From positions 1-64,000 of the forward strand of contig NZ_SMDS01000002.1 of assembly GCF_013753875.1 (NCBI RefSeq): a stretch of DNA of 64,000 bases. The letters are read 5' to 3'. Below, in pieces: positions 10,638 to 19,790 of this stretch. The stretch comes from Candidatus Pantoea persica (GTDB lineage: Bacteria > Pseudomonadota > Gammaproteobacteria > Enterobacterales > Enterobacteriaceae). Under the pieces are notes generated by a model. It had not been told where the DNA came from, did not search any database, and saw only the letters and a list, made by a program, of their open reading frames with translations. Position numbers and translations under genes: made by a program. The stretch's first letter is position 1; every line of letters starts with the position of its first letter.

Positions 10638-11094
10638 ACTGCGTTGTCCTGCATTGAGTGAATGAAGGAGGTACCCGTTACGGGCGCTTCTAGTGTAGGA
10701 TAACAAATTACCAGCGTTCAGCATGGGAAAAAGCAGGCTAACAGCGCGTCGGAAAGCGGGCGAAAACGAGCCATAAGCGCATTAACCCTTTTTTATTGCG
10801 GCGTTTTTTAAGCGTGGCGGAAGATCCGTTCGGGCGAAAGGCAAATGCAAAGCGTTTTGTTCTTTTTTATTAATATCTGGACCGGAACGGAGATTATCAG
10901 ATTTTCCCTGGCGGCAAAAAAATAAAAAAATTTTGAAATCAAAAGTTTAATTATGAAAACGGGCCAGCGTAAACTAAAAGAGAGGTAGGCGTTTGGGCAT
11001 TATCTTTGTTTAACCCGAGGCGACTTTAAGAATTATCCCGTCTGCAGCAGGTCGCTTCAGGCCGTTGACGATGCTGTTTTGCAGAGCAGGGCAG
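10638..11094. other. gene-free gap between yjbE and pgi
   Basis: AT-rich gap of about 460 bases containing A- and T-tracts around 10840-10960. It should hold the promoter of the yjb operon. I see no reading frame with family resemblance and no convincing regulatory motif. Confidence 0.5.
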
Positions 11095-11120
11095 AAAAAA
11101 GGCGGCCACAAGGCCGCCCT
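11095..11120 (-). terminator. Rho-independent terminator after pgi
   Basis: Stem GGCGGCC, loop ACAA, stem GGCCGCC, with a six-base U-run in minus-strand transcripts, about 20 bases after the pgi stop. Confidence 0.85.
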
Positions 11121-11139
11121 GAAGACAAGCGCGCAATAA

Positions 11140-12786
11140 TTAGCGCCAGGCTTTATAGCGGTTAATCAAGCCATTGGTGGAGCTGTCGTGGCTGGTTACG
11201 TCCTCGCCGTTTTCCAGCTCCGGCAGGATGCGGTTAGCCAGCTGCTTGCCTAACTCTACGCCCCACTGATCGAAGGTAAAGATATTCAGGATGGCGCCCT
11301 GGGTAAAGATCTTGTGCTCGTAGAGCGCAATCAGCGCGCCGAGGCTGTACGGCGTGATCTCGCGCAGCAGGATCGAGTTGGTCGGACGGTTGCCCTCGAA
11401 CACCTTGAACGGCACGATATGCGCGACCGACTCGGCGGATTTGCCCGCGTCGGTAAACTCTTTCTCTACCACCTCGCGCGACTTGCCGAACGCCAGCGCT
11501 TCGGTCTGGGCAAAGAAGTTAGAGAGCAGCTTCTGGTGGTGATCCGACAGCGCATTGTGGGTAATCGCCGGGGCGATAAAGTCGCACGGCACCAGCTTGG
11601 TGCCCTGGTGGATCAGCTGATAGAAGGCGTGCTGGCCGTTGGTGCTTGGTTCGCCCCAGATAATCGGGCCGGTCTGGTAATCCACCGGGTTGCCATCGCG
11701 GTCGACGTACTTGCCGTTGGACTCCATGTTGCCCTGTTGGAAGTAGGCCACGAAGCGGTGCATATACTGATCGTAAGGTAAGATTGCCTCGGTCTCAGCG
11801 CCGAAGAAGTTATTGTACCAGATGCCGATCAGCGCCAACAGCACCGGCAGGTTCTGCTCGGCTGGCGTGATGGAGAAGTGCTGATCCATCGCGTGCGCGC
11901 CGCTCAGCAGCTGCTCGAAGTTGTCGAAGCCGACAGAGAGAATAATTGACAGGCCGATGGCGGACCAGAGCGAGTAGCGGCCGCCGACCCAGTCCCAGAA
12001 CTCAAACATATTGGCAGTGTCGATACCAAACTCGCCCACCGCTTTGGCATTGGTGGAGAGCGCGGCGAAGTGCTTCGCCACATGCTGCTGATCGCCGGCG
12101 GTTTTCAGGAACCAGTCGCGCGCGCTGTGGGCGTTTGTCATGGTTTCCTGGGTGGTGAAGGTCTTCGACGCCACCAGGAACAGGGTGGTTTCCGGGCTGA
12201 GATCTTTCAGGGTTTCTGCAATATGTGTGCCGTCAACGTTAGAGACGAAGTGCATATTCAGGTGGTTTTTATAGGGGCGCAGCGCCTCCGTCACCATGAA
12301 CGGCCCGAGATCCGACCCGCCGATGCCGATATTTACCACGTCGGTGATCGCCTTGCCGGCATACCCTTTCCACTCGCCGCCGATGATGCGCTCGGAGAAG
12401 TGTTTCATCTTCTCCAGCACCGCGTTCACTTCTGGCATCACATCTTTGCCGTCCACCAGGATCGGCTTATTGCTGCGGTTGCGCAGCGCGACGTGCAGCA
12501 CGGCGCGATCTTCGGTGCGGTTGATTTTCTCGCCAGAGAACATCGATTTAATGGCACCGCTCAGGTCGGTCTCTTTTGCCAGTGCCTGCAGCTTGTCGAG
12601 CGTCTCCTGCGTAATGCGGTTTTTCGAAAAGTCCACCAGCATCTGGTCGTCGAAGGTGGCGGAGAATTTCGCAAAACGATCGGGATCCTGGGCGAACAAA
12701 TCGGCGATTTCGACCGATTTCATCTGTTCAAAATGCTGTTGCAGCGCTTGCCAGGCCGCGGTTTGCGTCGGATTGATATTTTTCAT
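11140..12786 (-). CDS. pgi: glucose-6-phosphate isomerase
   Basis: 548 residues, intact and collinear with E. coli Pgi (549). It interconverts glucose 6-phosphate and fructose 6-phosphate in cytoplasmic glycolysis. Two SIS-type sugar-isomerase folds are present. Family signatures include [14 protein letters not shown], the [18 protein letters not shown] segment with the catalytic His, and [13 protein letters not shown] with the catalytic Lys. ATG at 12786 gives the standard start [12 protein letters not shown]. It is divergent from lysC, with the yjb operon downstream, as in E. coli. No premature stop despite the decay around it, so it is under selection. Confidence 0.98.
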   Translation of the reverse strand: MKNINPTQTAAWQALQQHFEQMKSVEIADLFAQDPDRFAKFSATFDDQMLVDFSKNRITQETLDKLQALAKETDLSGAIKSMFSGEKINRTEDRAVLHVALRNRSNKPILVDGKDVMPEVNAVLEKMKHFSERIIGGEWKGYAGKAITDVVNIGIGGSDLGPFMVTEALRPYKNHLNMHFVSNVDGTHIAETLKDLSPETTLFLVASKTFTTQETMTNAHSARDWFLKTAGDQQHVAKHFAALSTNAKAVGEFGIDTANMFEFWDWVGGRYSLWSAIGLSIILSVGFDNFEQLLSGAHAMDQHFSITPAEQNLPVLLALIGIWYNNFFGAETEAILPYDQYMHRFVAYFQQGNMESNGKYVDRDGNPVDYQTGPIIWGEPSTNGQHAFYQLIHQGTKLVPCDFIAPAITHNALSDHHQKLLSNFFAQTEALAFGKSREVVEKEFTDAGKSAESVAHIVPFKVFEGNRPTNSILLREITPYSLGALIALYEHKIFTQGAILNIFTFDQWGVELGKQLANRILPELENGEDVTSHDSSTNGLINRYKAWR

Positions 12787-13154
12787 AGCAACACTCTTGT
12801 TAATTTAAGAACTGTCATTCCATCGTGGGCAATCACACCCGTATAGCGTTTCAGTATGACAACAGTGTCCACGGAAAGGAAAAATTTTGTCGGCGCCGTC
12901 ACTTTCCGGCGGCATGGATGGCGCCTGCGCGCCTGAGAATCCGCGCTGCGGCGCCGTTTCGCCACCGGTGATTTTCAGATTAGGCGACGCCTGTTGTGCC
13001 GCGCGCCGCGCCGCCGTTCTTTGTGCCGGGTCAGCATAAACCGGCCGGAAGCGAGCCGCTTAATCCACCGGGCGTGACGATGCGCGGTAAAAAAGAGCGC
13101 GTCGCTGACGACAGACGTAGACAGCAACCTTATGACCCGGTATTTTTATGCGGC
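12787..13154. other. divergent promoter region between pgi and the lysC leader
   Basis: About 370 bases between the pgi start and the lysine riboswitch. It must contain both promoters. A -10/-35-like pair for pgi may lie around 12835-12870 on the minus strand. No other gene is evident. Confidence 0.4.
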
Positions 13155-13362
13155 TACTTGCGCACCCGTGCGCAAGCCAGAAGAGGCGCGTCGCCTAGGC
13201 AGTGTGTTGGAGGAACCGTATCCGGGGAAAACACATCAGGGGGAGCGACGCCGAGGTGGACAACACACGGAGTGTTGCCTGTCGGCTGCAGGGGCTGAAT
13301 CCCCTGGGTTGTCACCAGAGGCGTCCACAGTCGGGCGCTCTGCAAGGTGAAGTGCTTCTGGG
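13155..13362 (+). promoter_or_regulatory. lysine riboswitch (L box) in the lysC leader
   Basis: The leader matches the E. coli lysC L box block by block: CCAGAAGAGGCGCG at 13177-13190, TGTTGGAGG near 13205, GCCGAGGTGG near 13250, GGGGCTGAATCCCCTGGGTT near 13292, CACCAGAGGCGT, CAGTCGGGCG, and CTTCTGGGTGA closing helix P1. CCAGAAG (13177-13183) pairs with CTTCTGG (13355-13361). Lysine binding should lower aspartokinase III expression. A CTAG occurs at 13195-13198, where the E. coli leader reads GCCCAAG. Confidence 0.93.
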
Positions 13363-13474
13363 TGACTCGTCTCCTAATCTTGTTTGCCCAATTCTGCTCT
13401 TCCCTTGTGCCAAGGCTGATACAATGCTCCCGTCCCATACACGCGGGAGAAGATAACCTGACACGAGGTCGTAC

Positions 13475-14827
13475 ATGTCTCAAACTATGATTGTGGCGAA
13501 ATTCGGTGGCACCAGCGTTGCTGATTTCGATGCTATGAACCGCAGCGCCGACGTGGTGCTGGGCGACGCCAATACGCGCCTAGTAGTGCTTTCCGCCTCG
13601 GCGGGCGTGACTAACCTGCTGGTTTCCCTAGCGGAAGGCCAGGAGCAGGCGCAGCGTGCTTACCTGCTCGACGAGATTCGCCGCATCCAGTATGCGATCG
13701 TCGAACGTCTGCAAAACCCGGCGGTGATCCGCGACGAAATCGATCGTATGCTCGAGAACATCACCATGCTCTCCGACGCCGCCTCGCTGGCGACCTCCAA
13801 CGCCCTGACCGATGAACTGGTCAGCCACGGCGAGCTGATGTCGACGCTGCTGTTCGTCGAGATCCTGCGCGAACGTCAGGTCGAGACGGAGTGGTTCGAC
13901 GTGCGCAAAGTGATGCGCACCAGCGACCGCTTCGGCCGCGCCGAACCGATCGTGGCGACGCTGGCCGAGCAGGCCGCGGTGCTGCTTCAGCCGCGTCTGG
14001 CGCAGTCGCTGGTGATTACCCAGGGCTTTATCGGCAGTGAGCAGAAAGGCCGCACCACCACGCTGGGCCGCGGCGGCAGCGACTACACTGCTGCGCTGCT
14101 GGGCGAAGCGCTGAAAGCGGCGCGCGTCGATATTTGGACCGACGTGGCGGGTATTTATACTACCGACCCGCGCGTGGTGCCGTCCGCCAAGCGCATCGAC
14201 GACATCACCTTTGAAGAGGCGACCGAAATGGCGATCTTCGGCTCCAAGGTGTTGCATCCGGCGACGCTGTTGCCGGCGGTGCGCAGCGACATTCCGGTCT
14301 TCGTCGGTTCGAGTAAAGATCCGGCCGCCGGTGGCACGCGGGTGCACCGCGAAACCGACAATCCGCCGCTGTTCCGCGCGCTGGCGCTGCGTCGTCGCCA
14401 GACGCTGCTGACGCTGCACAGCCTGAATATGCTGCACTCGCGCGGCTTCCTCGTCGAAGTGTTCACCATTCTGGCGCGCCACAATATCTCCGTCGATCTG
14501 ATCACCACCTCGGAAGTGAGTGTGGCGCTGACGCTCGACACCACCGGCTCCACCTCGACCGGCGACAGCCTGCTGACTCAGGCGCTGCTGACGGAGCTGT
14601 CGTCGCTCTGCCGCGTCGAAGTAGAAGAGAACCTGGCGCTGGTGGCGATCATCGGCAACAACCTCTCCCGCGCGCGCGGCGTCGGCAAAGAGGTGTTCAG
14701 CACGCTGGAGCCATTCAACCTGCGTCTGATCTGCTATGGCGCCAGCAGCTATAACCTCTGCTTCCTGGTGCCGGGCGAAGATGCGGAAAGCGTGGTGCGC
14801 GCGCTGCATAAAAACCTGTTCGAATAA
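13475..14827 (+). CDS. lysC: lysine-sensitive aspartokinase III
   Basis: 450 residues, intact and collinear with E. coli LysC (449). It phosphorylates aspartate, the first step to lysine, threonine, methionine and diaminopimelate. The kinase domain begins [19 protein letters not shown] and contains [19 protein letters not shown]. The C-terminal part carries two ACT domains for lysine feedback ([40 protein letters not shown]). ATG at 13475 follows CACGAGG. It is controlled by the L box upstream. Leu codons at 13569 and 13628 have become CTA in a CCTGG context, silent changes of the same kind that create stops in neighbouring pseudogenes. Confidence 0.98.
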   Translation: MSQTMIVAKFGGTSVADFDAMNRSADVVLGDANTRLVVLSASAGVTNLLVSLAEGQEQAQRAYLLDEIRRIQYAIVERLQNPAVIRDEIDRMLENITMLSDAASLATSNALTDELVSHGELMSTLLFVEILRERQVETEWFDVRKVMRTSDRFGRAEPIVATLAEQAAVLLQPRLAQSLVITQGFIGSEQKGRTTTLGRGGSDYTAALLGEALKAARVDIWTDVAGIYTTDPRVVPSAKRIDDITFEEATEMAIFGSKVLHPATLLPAVRSDIPVFVGSSKDPAAGGTRVHRETDNPPLFRALALRRRQTLLTLHSLNMLHSRGFLVEVFTILARHNISVDLITTSEVSVALTLDTTGSTSTGDSLLTQALLTELSSLCRVEVEENLALVAIIGNNLSRARGVGKEVFSTLEPFNLRLICYGASSYNLCFLVPGEDAESVVRALHKNLFE

Positions 14828-15012
14828 GGATCTGTCCGGCTGGTGCGATCCACCGCGTTTGGGCGCGAAAGCCAGCGTATTTCCGGCACTATTCAGCGGA
14901 TCGGCAGCAGTCGATCTGCATTTTCTCTTCCGACCCTCTTGATCCCGCTCCGCGTCTCTATGGCAAAACACACCATGAAATAACACAACATCTAAAAGAA
15001 GGGAGTCTGGCT

Positions 15013-15929
15013 ATGCTCGCCACCTTAACCTGCCTGTTCCCGCTGTGGGCCGTGCTGCTCTCTATCGCCGCCTACTATTCGCCCGGCGTTTTTCTCGGCA
15101 TTGGGCCGTGGGTTACCTGGCTGCTGATGCTGATTATGTTCGGCATGGGTGTCACGCTGAATATCGACGACTTTAAGCGCGTGCTGGTGCGTCCGGCGCC
15201 GGTACCGCCGGTACCTTTCTGCACTACCTGGTGATGCAGCTCGCCGCCTGTGCGCTGGCGAAGCTGTTCCATATGCCGCAGGAGCTCGCCGCCGGCATGA
15301 TCCTGGTAGGCAGCGTCGCGAGCGGCACCGCCTCGAACGTGATGATCTACCTGGCTAAGGGGGACGTGGCGCTGTCGGTGACCATCTCCTCGGTTTCCGC
15401 GCTGGTGGGCGTGTTCGCCACGCCGCTGCTGACCCGCTTCTATGTCGATACCCATATTCAGGTGGACGTGGTGGGCATGCTGCTCAGTATCGTGAAGATC
15501 GTAGTGATCCCGATTAGCCTGGGGCTGATCATCCACCACTGCCTCAACGGCCTGGTGCGTCGGGTGAAGCCTTACCTGCCGGCCTTTTCCATGGTCTGCA
15601 TTCTGCTGATCATCAGCGCGGTGGTGGCGGTCAGTCAGGGCTTTATCGGCTCGGTCGGCCTGATGGTGATCGCCGCTGTGGTGCTGCATAACGCCATCGG
15701 CCTGCTGGGCGGCTACTGGGGCAGCAAGCTGTTTGGCTTTGACGAATCGACCTGCTACACGCTGGCGCTGGAGGTCGGGATGCAGAACTCCGGTCTGGCG
15801 GCGCTGCCGGGCGCGCTCTTCTCGGTCTGACAAAACCTCTCTGGCTCGCTGCTGGCCGGCTACTGGTCAGGCAAGCCGATCAAGAAGCCGTCATCTCTCT
15901 GGGGCCGTTGGCCCCCGTTCTACTCATAG
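15013..15929 (+). pseudogene. panS: PanS-type ketopantoate/bile-acid:sodium symporter family protein, broken
   Basis: The protein follows the PanS family (BASS fold, about ten membrane helices): [40 protein letters not shown], then after a frameshift near 15205 [20 protein letters not shown] and [24 protein letters not shown] at 15828 replaces a Trp ([20 protein letters not shown]). About 11 residues are missing between NSGLA and ALPGA. The reading runs on to a stop at 15929 that overlaps the end of yjbB. The family carries ketopantoate uptake in Salmonella. Three lesions make it non-functional. Confidence 0.9.
15899..15918. terminator. inverted repeat between convergent panS and yjbB
   Basis: GGGGCC and GGCCCC separated by GTT at 15901-15915, with no U-run on either strand. 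It may be a weak terminator or only a hairpin. Confidence 0.35.
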
Positions 15930-17563
15930 TCCCGCTCGTCGTCCGGCTGCTCCAGCACCGTATAGGCCACGCTGCACAGCAGCGAGTTCAGGCGCTTCAT
16001 ATCCCCCAGCAGGCCGAGATGCAGCGAGCTGGTCTCAATGCTCTGCACGTTCTTCTGATGCAGGCGTTCGACGTGCGCGTGCGAGTAGCGGCGAATCAGA
16101 ATGCAAAAGCGGTGCTTGGCGCGGCGCAGCCGTCTCGTGCTGGCGAGATCGCGCGACAGAAATACCAACAGACTAAGGCGCAGGTTCGCCACCAGCTGCT
16201 CGTGCAGCGCCTCCAGCTCTTTCAGCCCCTCCAGCTCTTTCAGCCCCTCTGCCGAGAAGGCGCGGCGCGGCGTCAGAGATTTGTCCGCCACGTCGGCGCT
16301 CATTCGCTCGATAATGTCGCCAGCCTGTTCCAAGTTGAGCGACATCTCAATCACCTCGCCCCAGCGCCGTGAGTCCTCCTCCGAGAGATCCTCTTTGGGC
16401 ATGCGCGCCAGATAGAGCTTAATGGCGGTGTACAGTACGTCGACGTCGTCATCTAGCCGCCGCACCGTACGCTCTTCGCGCACTTCGCCATGCACCACTT
16501 TGCTGAACGCCTCCAGCATCAACTCCAGCACATCCCCGATGCGCAGCGCTTCGCGCGCCGCGTTCACCAGCGCCAGCGCCGGGGTATCGAGCGCGCTGCG
16601 GTCGAGGTGGCGCGGCTTCAGCGTCGCTTCCGCCTCGGTATCGTCGCGGATCATCCGCTTGAACAGGTGCGCCATGGGATCGGCGAAAGGCACCATCACC
16701 AGGCAGCGCAGCAGGTTGTAAAAGACGTGAAAGAAGATCACCAGCTCTTCGTCATTGACCGGCATTTTATCGAGCCAGGGCGCCAGCAGATTGATAAAGG
16801 GCAACACCGCCAGCGATCCCAGTAGCTTGAACAGCAGGCTGCCGAGCGCCAGCCGCTTGCCAGCGGCGTTCGAGCCGCTGGCGTTCAGCATCGCCAGCAG
16901 ACCACTGCCGAGGTTGGCGCCGATCACTAGGCAGAGTGCAACCTTAAAGGAGATTACTCCGGCGGCGGTCAGCGTGGCGGTGATCAGCACCGCTACCAGG
17001 CTGGAGTAGCTGATAATGGCGAACACCGCGCCGATAAGCGCATCCTGCAGAATATCGCCGGTCAAGCTGGAGAAGAGAACCTGCACGCCGGAGGCCTGGG
17101 TAATCGGCCGGGCGGCGCTGACTATCAGCTGCAGCGCCAGCAGGATCAAGCCCAGCCCGATGCTGGCGCGCCCCATCTGGCCGACGCGCGTCTGCTTACG
17201 CGACAGAAAAAACACCACGCCGAAAAAGATAAACAGCGGCGATAGCCAGGATAGATGGAAGGTAAGGATGCGCGCCATGATGGCGGTGCCGACGTCGGCG
17301 CCTAGCACCACCACCAGCGCCGGGGTGAGGCCCATCAGCTTCTGCGCCACAAACGAGGTCACCAGCAGCGTGGTGGCGTTGCTGCTCTGCACCAGCGTCG
17401 TCACGCCAACGCCGGCCAGAAAGGCCATCAGTTTCTTTTCAATGCTGCGGCTGAGCACGCGGCGCAGATCGGCACCGAACACGCGCATAATGCCGGAGCG
17501 TACGATATGGGTGCCCCAGACCAGCAGGGCGACAGCTGAGAGAAGATTAAGCAGGGTCAACAT
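15920..17563 (-). CDS. yjbB: Na/Pi cotransporter family protein with PhoU-like tail
   Basis: 547 residues, intact and close to E. coli YjbB (543), an inner-membrane phosphate exporter. The N-terminal half has the repeated PNaS motif (TTLVQSSNATTLLVTSF, AIISYSSLVAVLITATL) in about eight helices. The C-terminal 200 residues are a PhoU-like helical domain (LARMPKEDLSEEDSRRWGEV). An exact 18-base tandem duplication at 16213-16248 doubles six residues (LKELEG-LKELEA), keeping the frame. Several Leu codons read CTA followed by G. It ends in TAG and overlaps the decayed panS by 10 bases. Confidence 0.93.
   Translation of the reverse strand: MLTLLNLLSAVALLVWGTHIVRSGIMRVFGADLRRVLSRSIEKKLMAFLAGVGVTTLVQSSNATTLLVTSFVAQKLMGLTPALVVVLGADVGTAIMARILTFHLSWLSPLFIFFGVVFFLSRKQTRVGQMGRASIGLGLILLALQLIVSAARPITQASGVQVLFSSLTGDILQDALIGAVFAIISYSSLVAVLITATLTAAGVISFKVALCLVIGANLGSGLLAMLNASGSNAAGKRLALGSLLFKLLGSLAVLPFINLLAPWLDKMPVNDEELVIFFHVFYNLLRCLVMVPFADPMAHLFKRMIRDDTEAEATLKPRHLDRSALDTPALALVNAAREALRIGDVLELMLEAFSKVVHGEVREERTVRRLDDDVDVLYTAIKLYLARMPKEDLSEEDSRRWGEVIEMSLNLEQAGDIIERMSADVADKSLTPRRAFSAEGLKELEGLKELEALHEQLVANLRLSLLVFLSRDLASTRRLRRAKHRFCILIRRYSHAHVERLHQKNVQSIETSSLHLGLLGDMKRLNSLLCSVAYTVLEQPDDERDYE
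16213..16248. repeat. exact 18-base tandem duplication inside yjbB
   Basis: CCAGCTCTTTCAGCCCCT occurs twice head to tail. It adds six residues to the PhoU-like domain without shifting the frame. Confidence 0.9.
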
Positions 17564-17781
17564 AGCAACACTTCATAACCGACAGGCTATCAGGCAGCAG
17601 CATGCCAGCCTGGCGGAAACAACACTCTGCGAAAACAGGGGACGAACAGGCGCAATTTTCCTGAGCTTTAATCAACATGGCTCGCTGCCAGTTTGTTAAC
17701 TGTAGACCAAACCCCTGCACTAGGGGGCAAGGAAATCCGTGCCTCGCCGCAGGCGAGGCGGCTAACAGGGCGGCGGCATAT

Positions 17782-17797
17782 TGTGATTTGAATCACG
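17782..17797 (+). promoter_or_regulatory. CRP site upstream of psiE
   Basis: TGTGATTTGAATCACG matches the CRP consensus TGTGA-N6-TCACA at nine of ten fixed positions. It lies 50 bases before the psiE ATG. E. coli psiE is known to be controlled by CRP and PhoB. Confidence 0.7.
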
Positions 17798-17846
17798 TTA
17801 CCGCATGATAAGGAATATTTTCAGCAAGTAATTATCAAGGCAAATC

Positions 17847-18257
17847 ATGAATGTAAAACCCGCCGGCGGCCAGTATATCGCGATGGTGCTGCAATGGGTG
17901 CTTAACTTGGGGCTGCTGGCGCTGGCGGTTATTCTGGCGGTGTATCTCGGCAAAGAGACGCTGCACCTTGCCAATGTACAGCTGAACACCGGCGAGCATG
18001 TGTCCTCCTATCTGCTGATTGAGGGCATCGTTATCTATTTCCTCTATTTCTAATTTATCGCGCTGATCGTCAAGTATTTCCAGTCGGGCTACCACTTTCC
18101 GCTGCGCTATTTCGTCTATATCGGCATCACCGCAATTATCCGTCTGATTATTGTCGACCATAAAAATCCCTTCGATACGCTCTGCTATTCCGGCGCCATT
18201 CTGATCCTGGTGGTGACGCTGTGGCTGGCGAACAACAACCGCCTGAAACGGGAATAA
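17847..18257 (+). pseudogene. psiE: phosphate-starvation-inducible membrane protein PsiE, one nonsense codon
   Basis: 136 codons, collinear with E. coli PsiE (136 residues), four predicted membrane helices. The only visible lesion is TAA at 18051-18053, where E. coli has Glu ([19 protein letters not shown]). The reading continues without shift to [15 protein letters not shown] and ends [11 protein letters not shown] to TAA is a single G-to-T change. This looks like a recent loss, and the promoter CRP site is still well formed. Confidence 0.88.
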
Positions 18258-18329
18258 ACGCCGCCAGGTGTGCCCACCGCGCCTCTGCGCTACACTGTTG
18301 CCCTCAAAATTGACGGGAGTGGTAAAGAT

Positions 18330-18842
18330 ATGCCGCAAGAGGCGCTCAGCCTGTTACGCGCGCTCAACTGGCTGCCAGCCACGCATCCGACGCTGACGGC
18401 GCCGCTGCTGGACTGGCTGATGGAAGAGGACTCCATGACGCGCCGCTTCGAGCAGCACTGTCGGCAGGTGACAGTGCTGCCGATGCGCGAAGGCTTTATC
18501 AGTGCGGATGAACTCAGCGATGAAAAGGCGCTGCTGCCGGCGGATGCGCGCTTCTGGCTGCGCGAAATCGTACTGTGCGGCGACCACGAGCCGTGGCTCA
18601 TCGGCCGTACGCTGGTGCCGGAAAGCACGCTCAACGGGCCGGAACAGATGCTGCAGCAGCTGGGCACGCGTCCGCTTGGCCGCTATCTTTTCTCCTCTTC
18701 AACTCTGAGCCGCGACTTTATCGAACCCGGCAGCGTCGAGGCGCTCTGGGGGCGGCGTTCGCGCCTGCGTCTGTCGGGCAAGCCGCTGCTACTGACCGAA
18801 CTGTTTTTACCCGACTCGCCGCTCTATCGCGACCTGACCTGA
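18330..18842 (+). CDS. ubiC: chorismate lyase (ubiquinone synthesis)
   Basis: 170 residues (E. coli 165). It splits chorismate into 4-hydroxybenzoate and pyruvate, the first committed step of ubiquinone synthesis. Conserved segments are [29 protein letters not shown] with the substrate-binding Arg, [20 protein letters not shown], and [17 protein letters not shown] with the catalytic-site Glu. ATG at 18330 is preferred over in-frame codons from 18270 because it follows GGGAG and gives the family length. ubiA starts 12 bases after its stop, so the two form an operon. Confidence 0.96.
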   Translation: MPQEALSLLRALNWLPATHPTLTAPLLDWLMEEDSMTRRFEQHCRQVTVLPMREGFISADELSDEKALLPADARFWLREIVLCGDHEPWLIGRTLVPESTLNGPEQMLQQLGTRPLGRYLFSSSTLSRDFIEPGSVEALWGRRSRLRLSGKPLLLTELFLPDSPLYRDLT

Positions 18843-18854
18843 GAGATAGTAAAC

Positions 18855-19730
18855 GTGCAAAAGAGCTTACAAATGAGCAAGTTTCAGGCGTACAGCCGCC
18901 TGATGCGCATCAATAAACCGATTGGCACGCTGCTGCTGATGTGGCCGACGCTGTGGGCGCTGTGGCTGTCGGACATGGGCGTGCCGCCGCTCTCGGTGCT
19001 GATGGTGTTTATGCTCGGCGTCGTTGTGATGCGCGCGGCGGGCTGCGTAATCAACGATTTCGCCGATCGCAAGGTGGATGGCTTTGTCAAGCGCACCGCG
19101 GGCCGTCCGCTGCCCAGCGGCGTGGTCAGCGAGAAAGAAGCGAAAATCCTGTTTGTGGTGCTGGGGCTGCTGGCGTTCGCGCTGGTGCTGACCATGAACC
19201 TGATGACCATTCTGCTTTCGATGGGCGGCCTGGCGCTTGCCTGGTGCTATCCCTTTATGAAGCGCTATACCCATTTGCCGCAGGTGGTGCTGGGGGCGGC
19301 GTTCGGCTGGGCGATTCCAATGGCGTGGGCTGCAGTTGGTGAGCACTTACCATTAGAGTGCTGGCTGGTATTCCTGGCAAACATCTGCTGGACTATCGCC
19401 TATGACACCCAGTACGCCATGGTGGATCGCGACGATGACCTTAAAATCGGCATCAAGTCGACGGCGATTCTGTTTGGCCGCTACGACAAGCTGATCATCG
19501 GCCTGCTGCAGCTCGCCACGCTGGGACTGCTGGCGCTGGTAGGCGAGCGGCTGAAGCTTAACGGCTTTTTCTACGCGGCGCTGGCGGGCGCGGCGGCGCT
19601 GTTTATCTGGCAGCAAAAGCTGATCGCCCGACGCGAACGCGACGCCTGTTTTCAGGGCTTCCTAAACAATAACTATGTTGGCCTAGAGGTGTTTATCGGC
19701 GTGGTGTTGAATACGCCGCCATTTAGATAG
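18855..19730 (+). CDS. ubiA: 4-hydroxybenzoate octaprenyltransferase
   Basis: 291 residues from a GTG at 18855 (E. coli 290). It attaches the polyprenyl chain to 4-hydroxybenzoate at the inner membrane. Both aspartate-rich motifs are intact: [12 protein letters not shown] and [19 protein letters not shown], within about eight helices. The last ten residues (VVLNTPPFR) differ from the E. coli tail LAMSYWHF, possibly a small terminal change. A Leu near 19685 is CTA in a former CCTGG context. It ends in TAG, 12 bases before the terminator shared with plsB. Confidence 0.95.
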   Translation: MQKSLQMSKFQAYSRLMRINKPIGTLLLMWPTLWALWLSDMGVPPLSVLMVFMLGVVVMRAAGCVINDFADRKVDGFVKRTAGRPLPSGVVSEKEAKILFVVLGLLAFALVLTMNLMTILLSMGGLALAWCYPFMKRYTHLPQVVLGAAFGWAIPMAWAAVGEHLPLECWLVFLANICWTIAYDTQYAMVDRDDDLKIGIKSTAILFGRYDKLIIGLLQLATLGLLALVGERLKLNGFFYAALAGAAALFIWQQKLIARRERDACFQGFLNNNYVGLEVFIGVVLNTPPFR

Positions 19731-19743
19731 CTGTTTTAAAAGC

Positions 19744-19777
19744 AAAAAAGGGTGATATCTCTGTCGCCCTTTTTTTC
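19744..19777. terminator. bidirectional terminator between ubiA and plsB
   Basis: AAAAAGGGTGA pairs with TCGCCCTTTTT (one G-T pair) around an eight-base loop. Convergent genes lie on either side. Confidence 0.8.
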
Positions 19778-19790
19778 TGCCTGCGGCGGG

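Noticed and set aside
13628..14986. Long minus-strand open frame opposite lysC
   Set aside because: It is an antisense shadow of a GC-rich gene, with His/Arg/Gln-rich low-complexity translation and no family resemblance.
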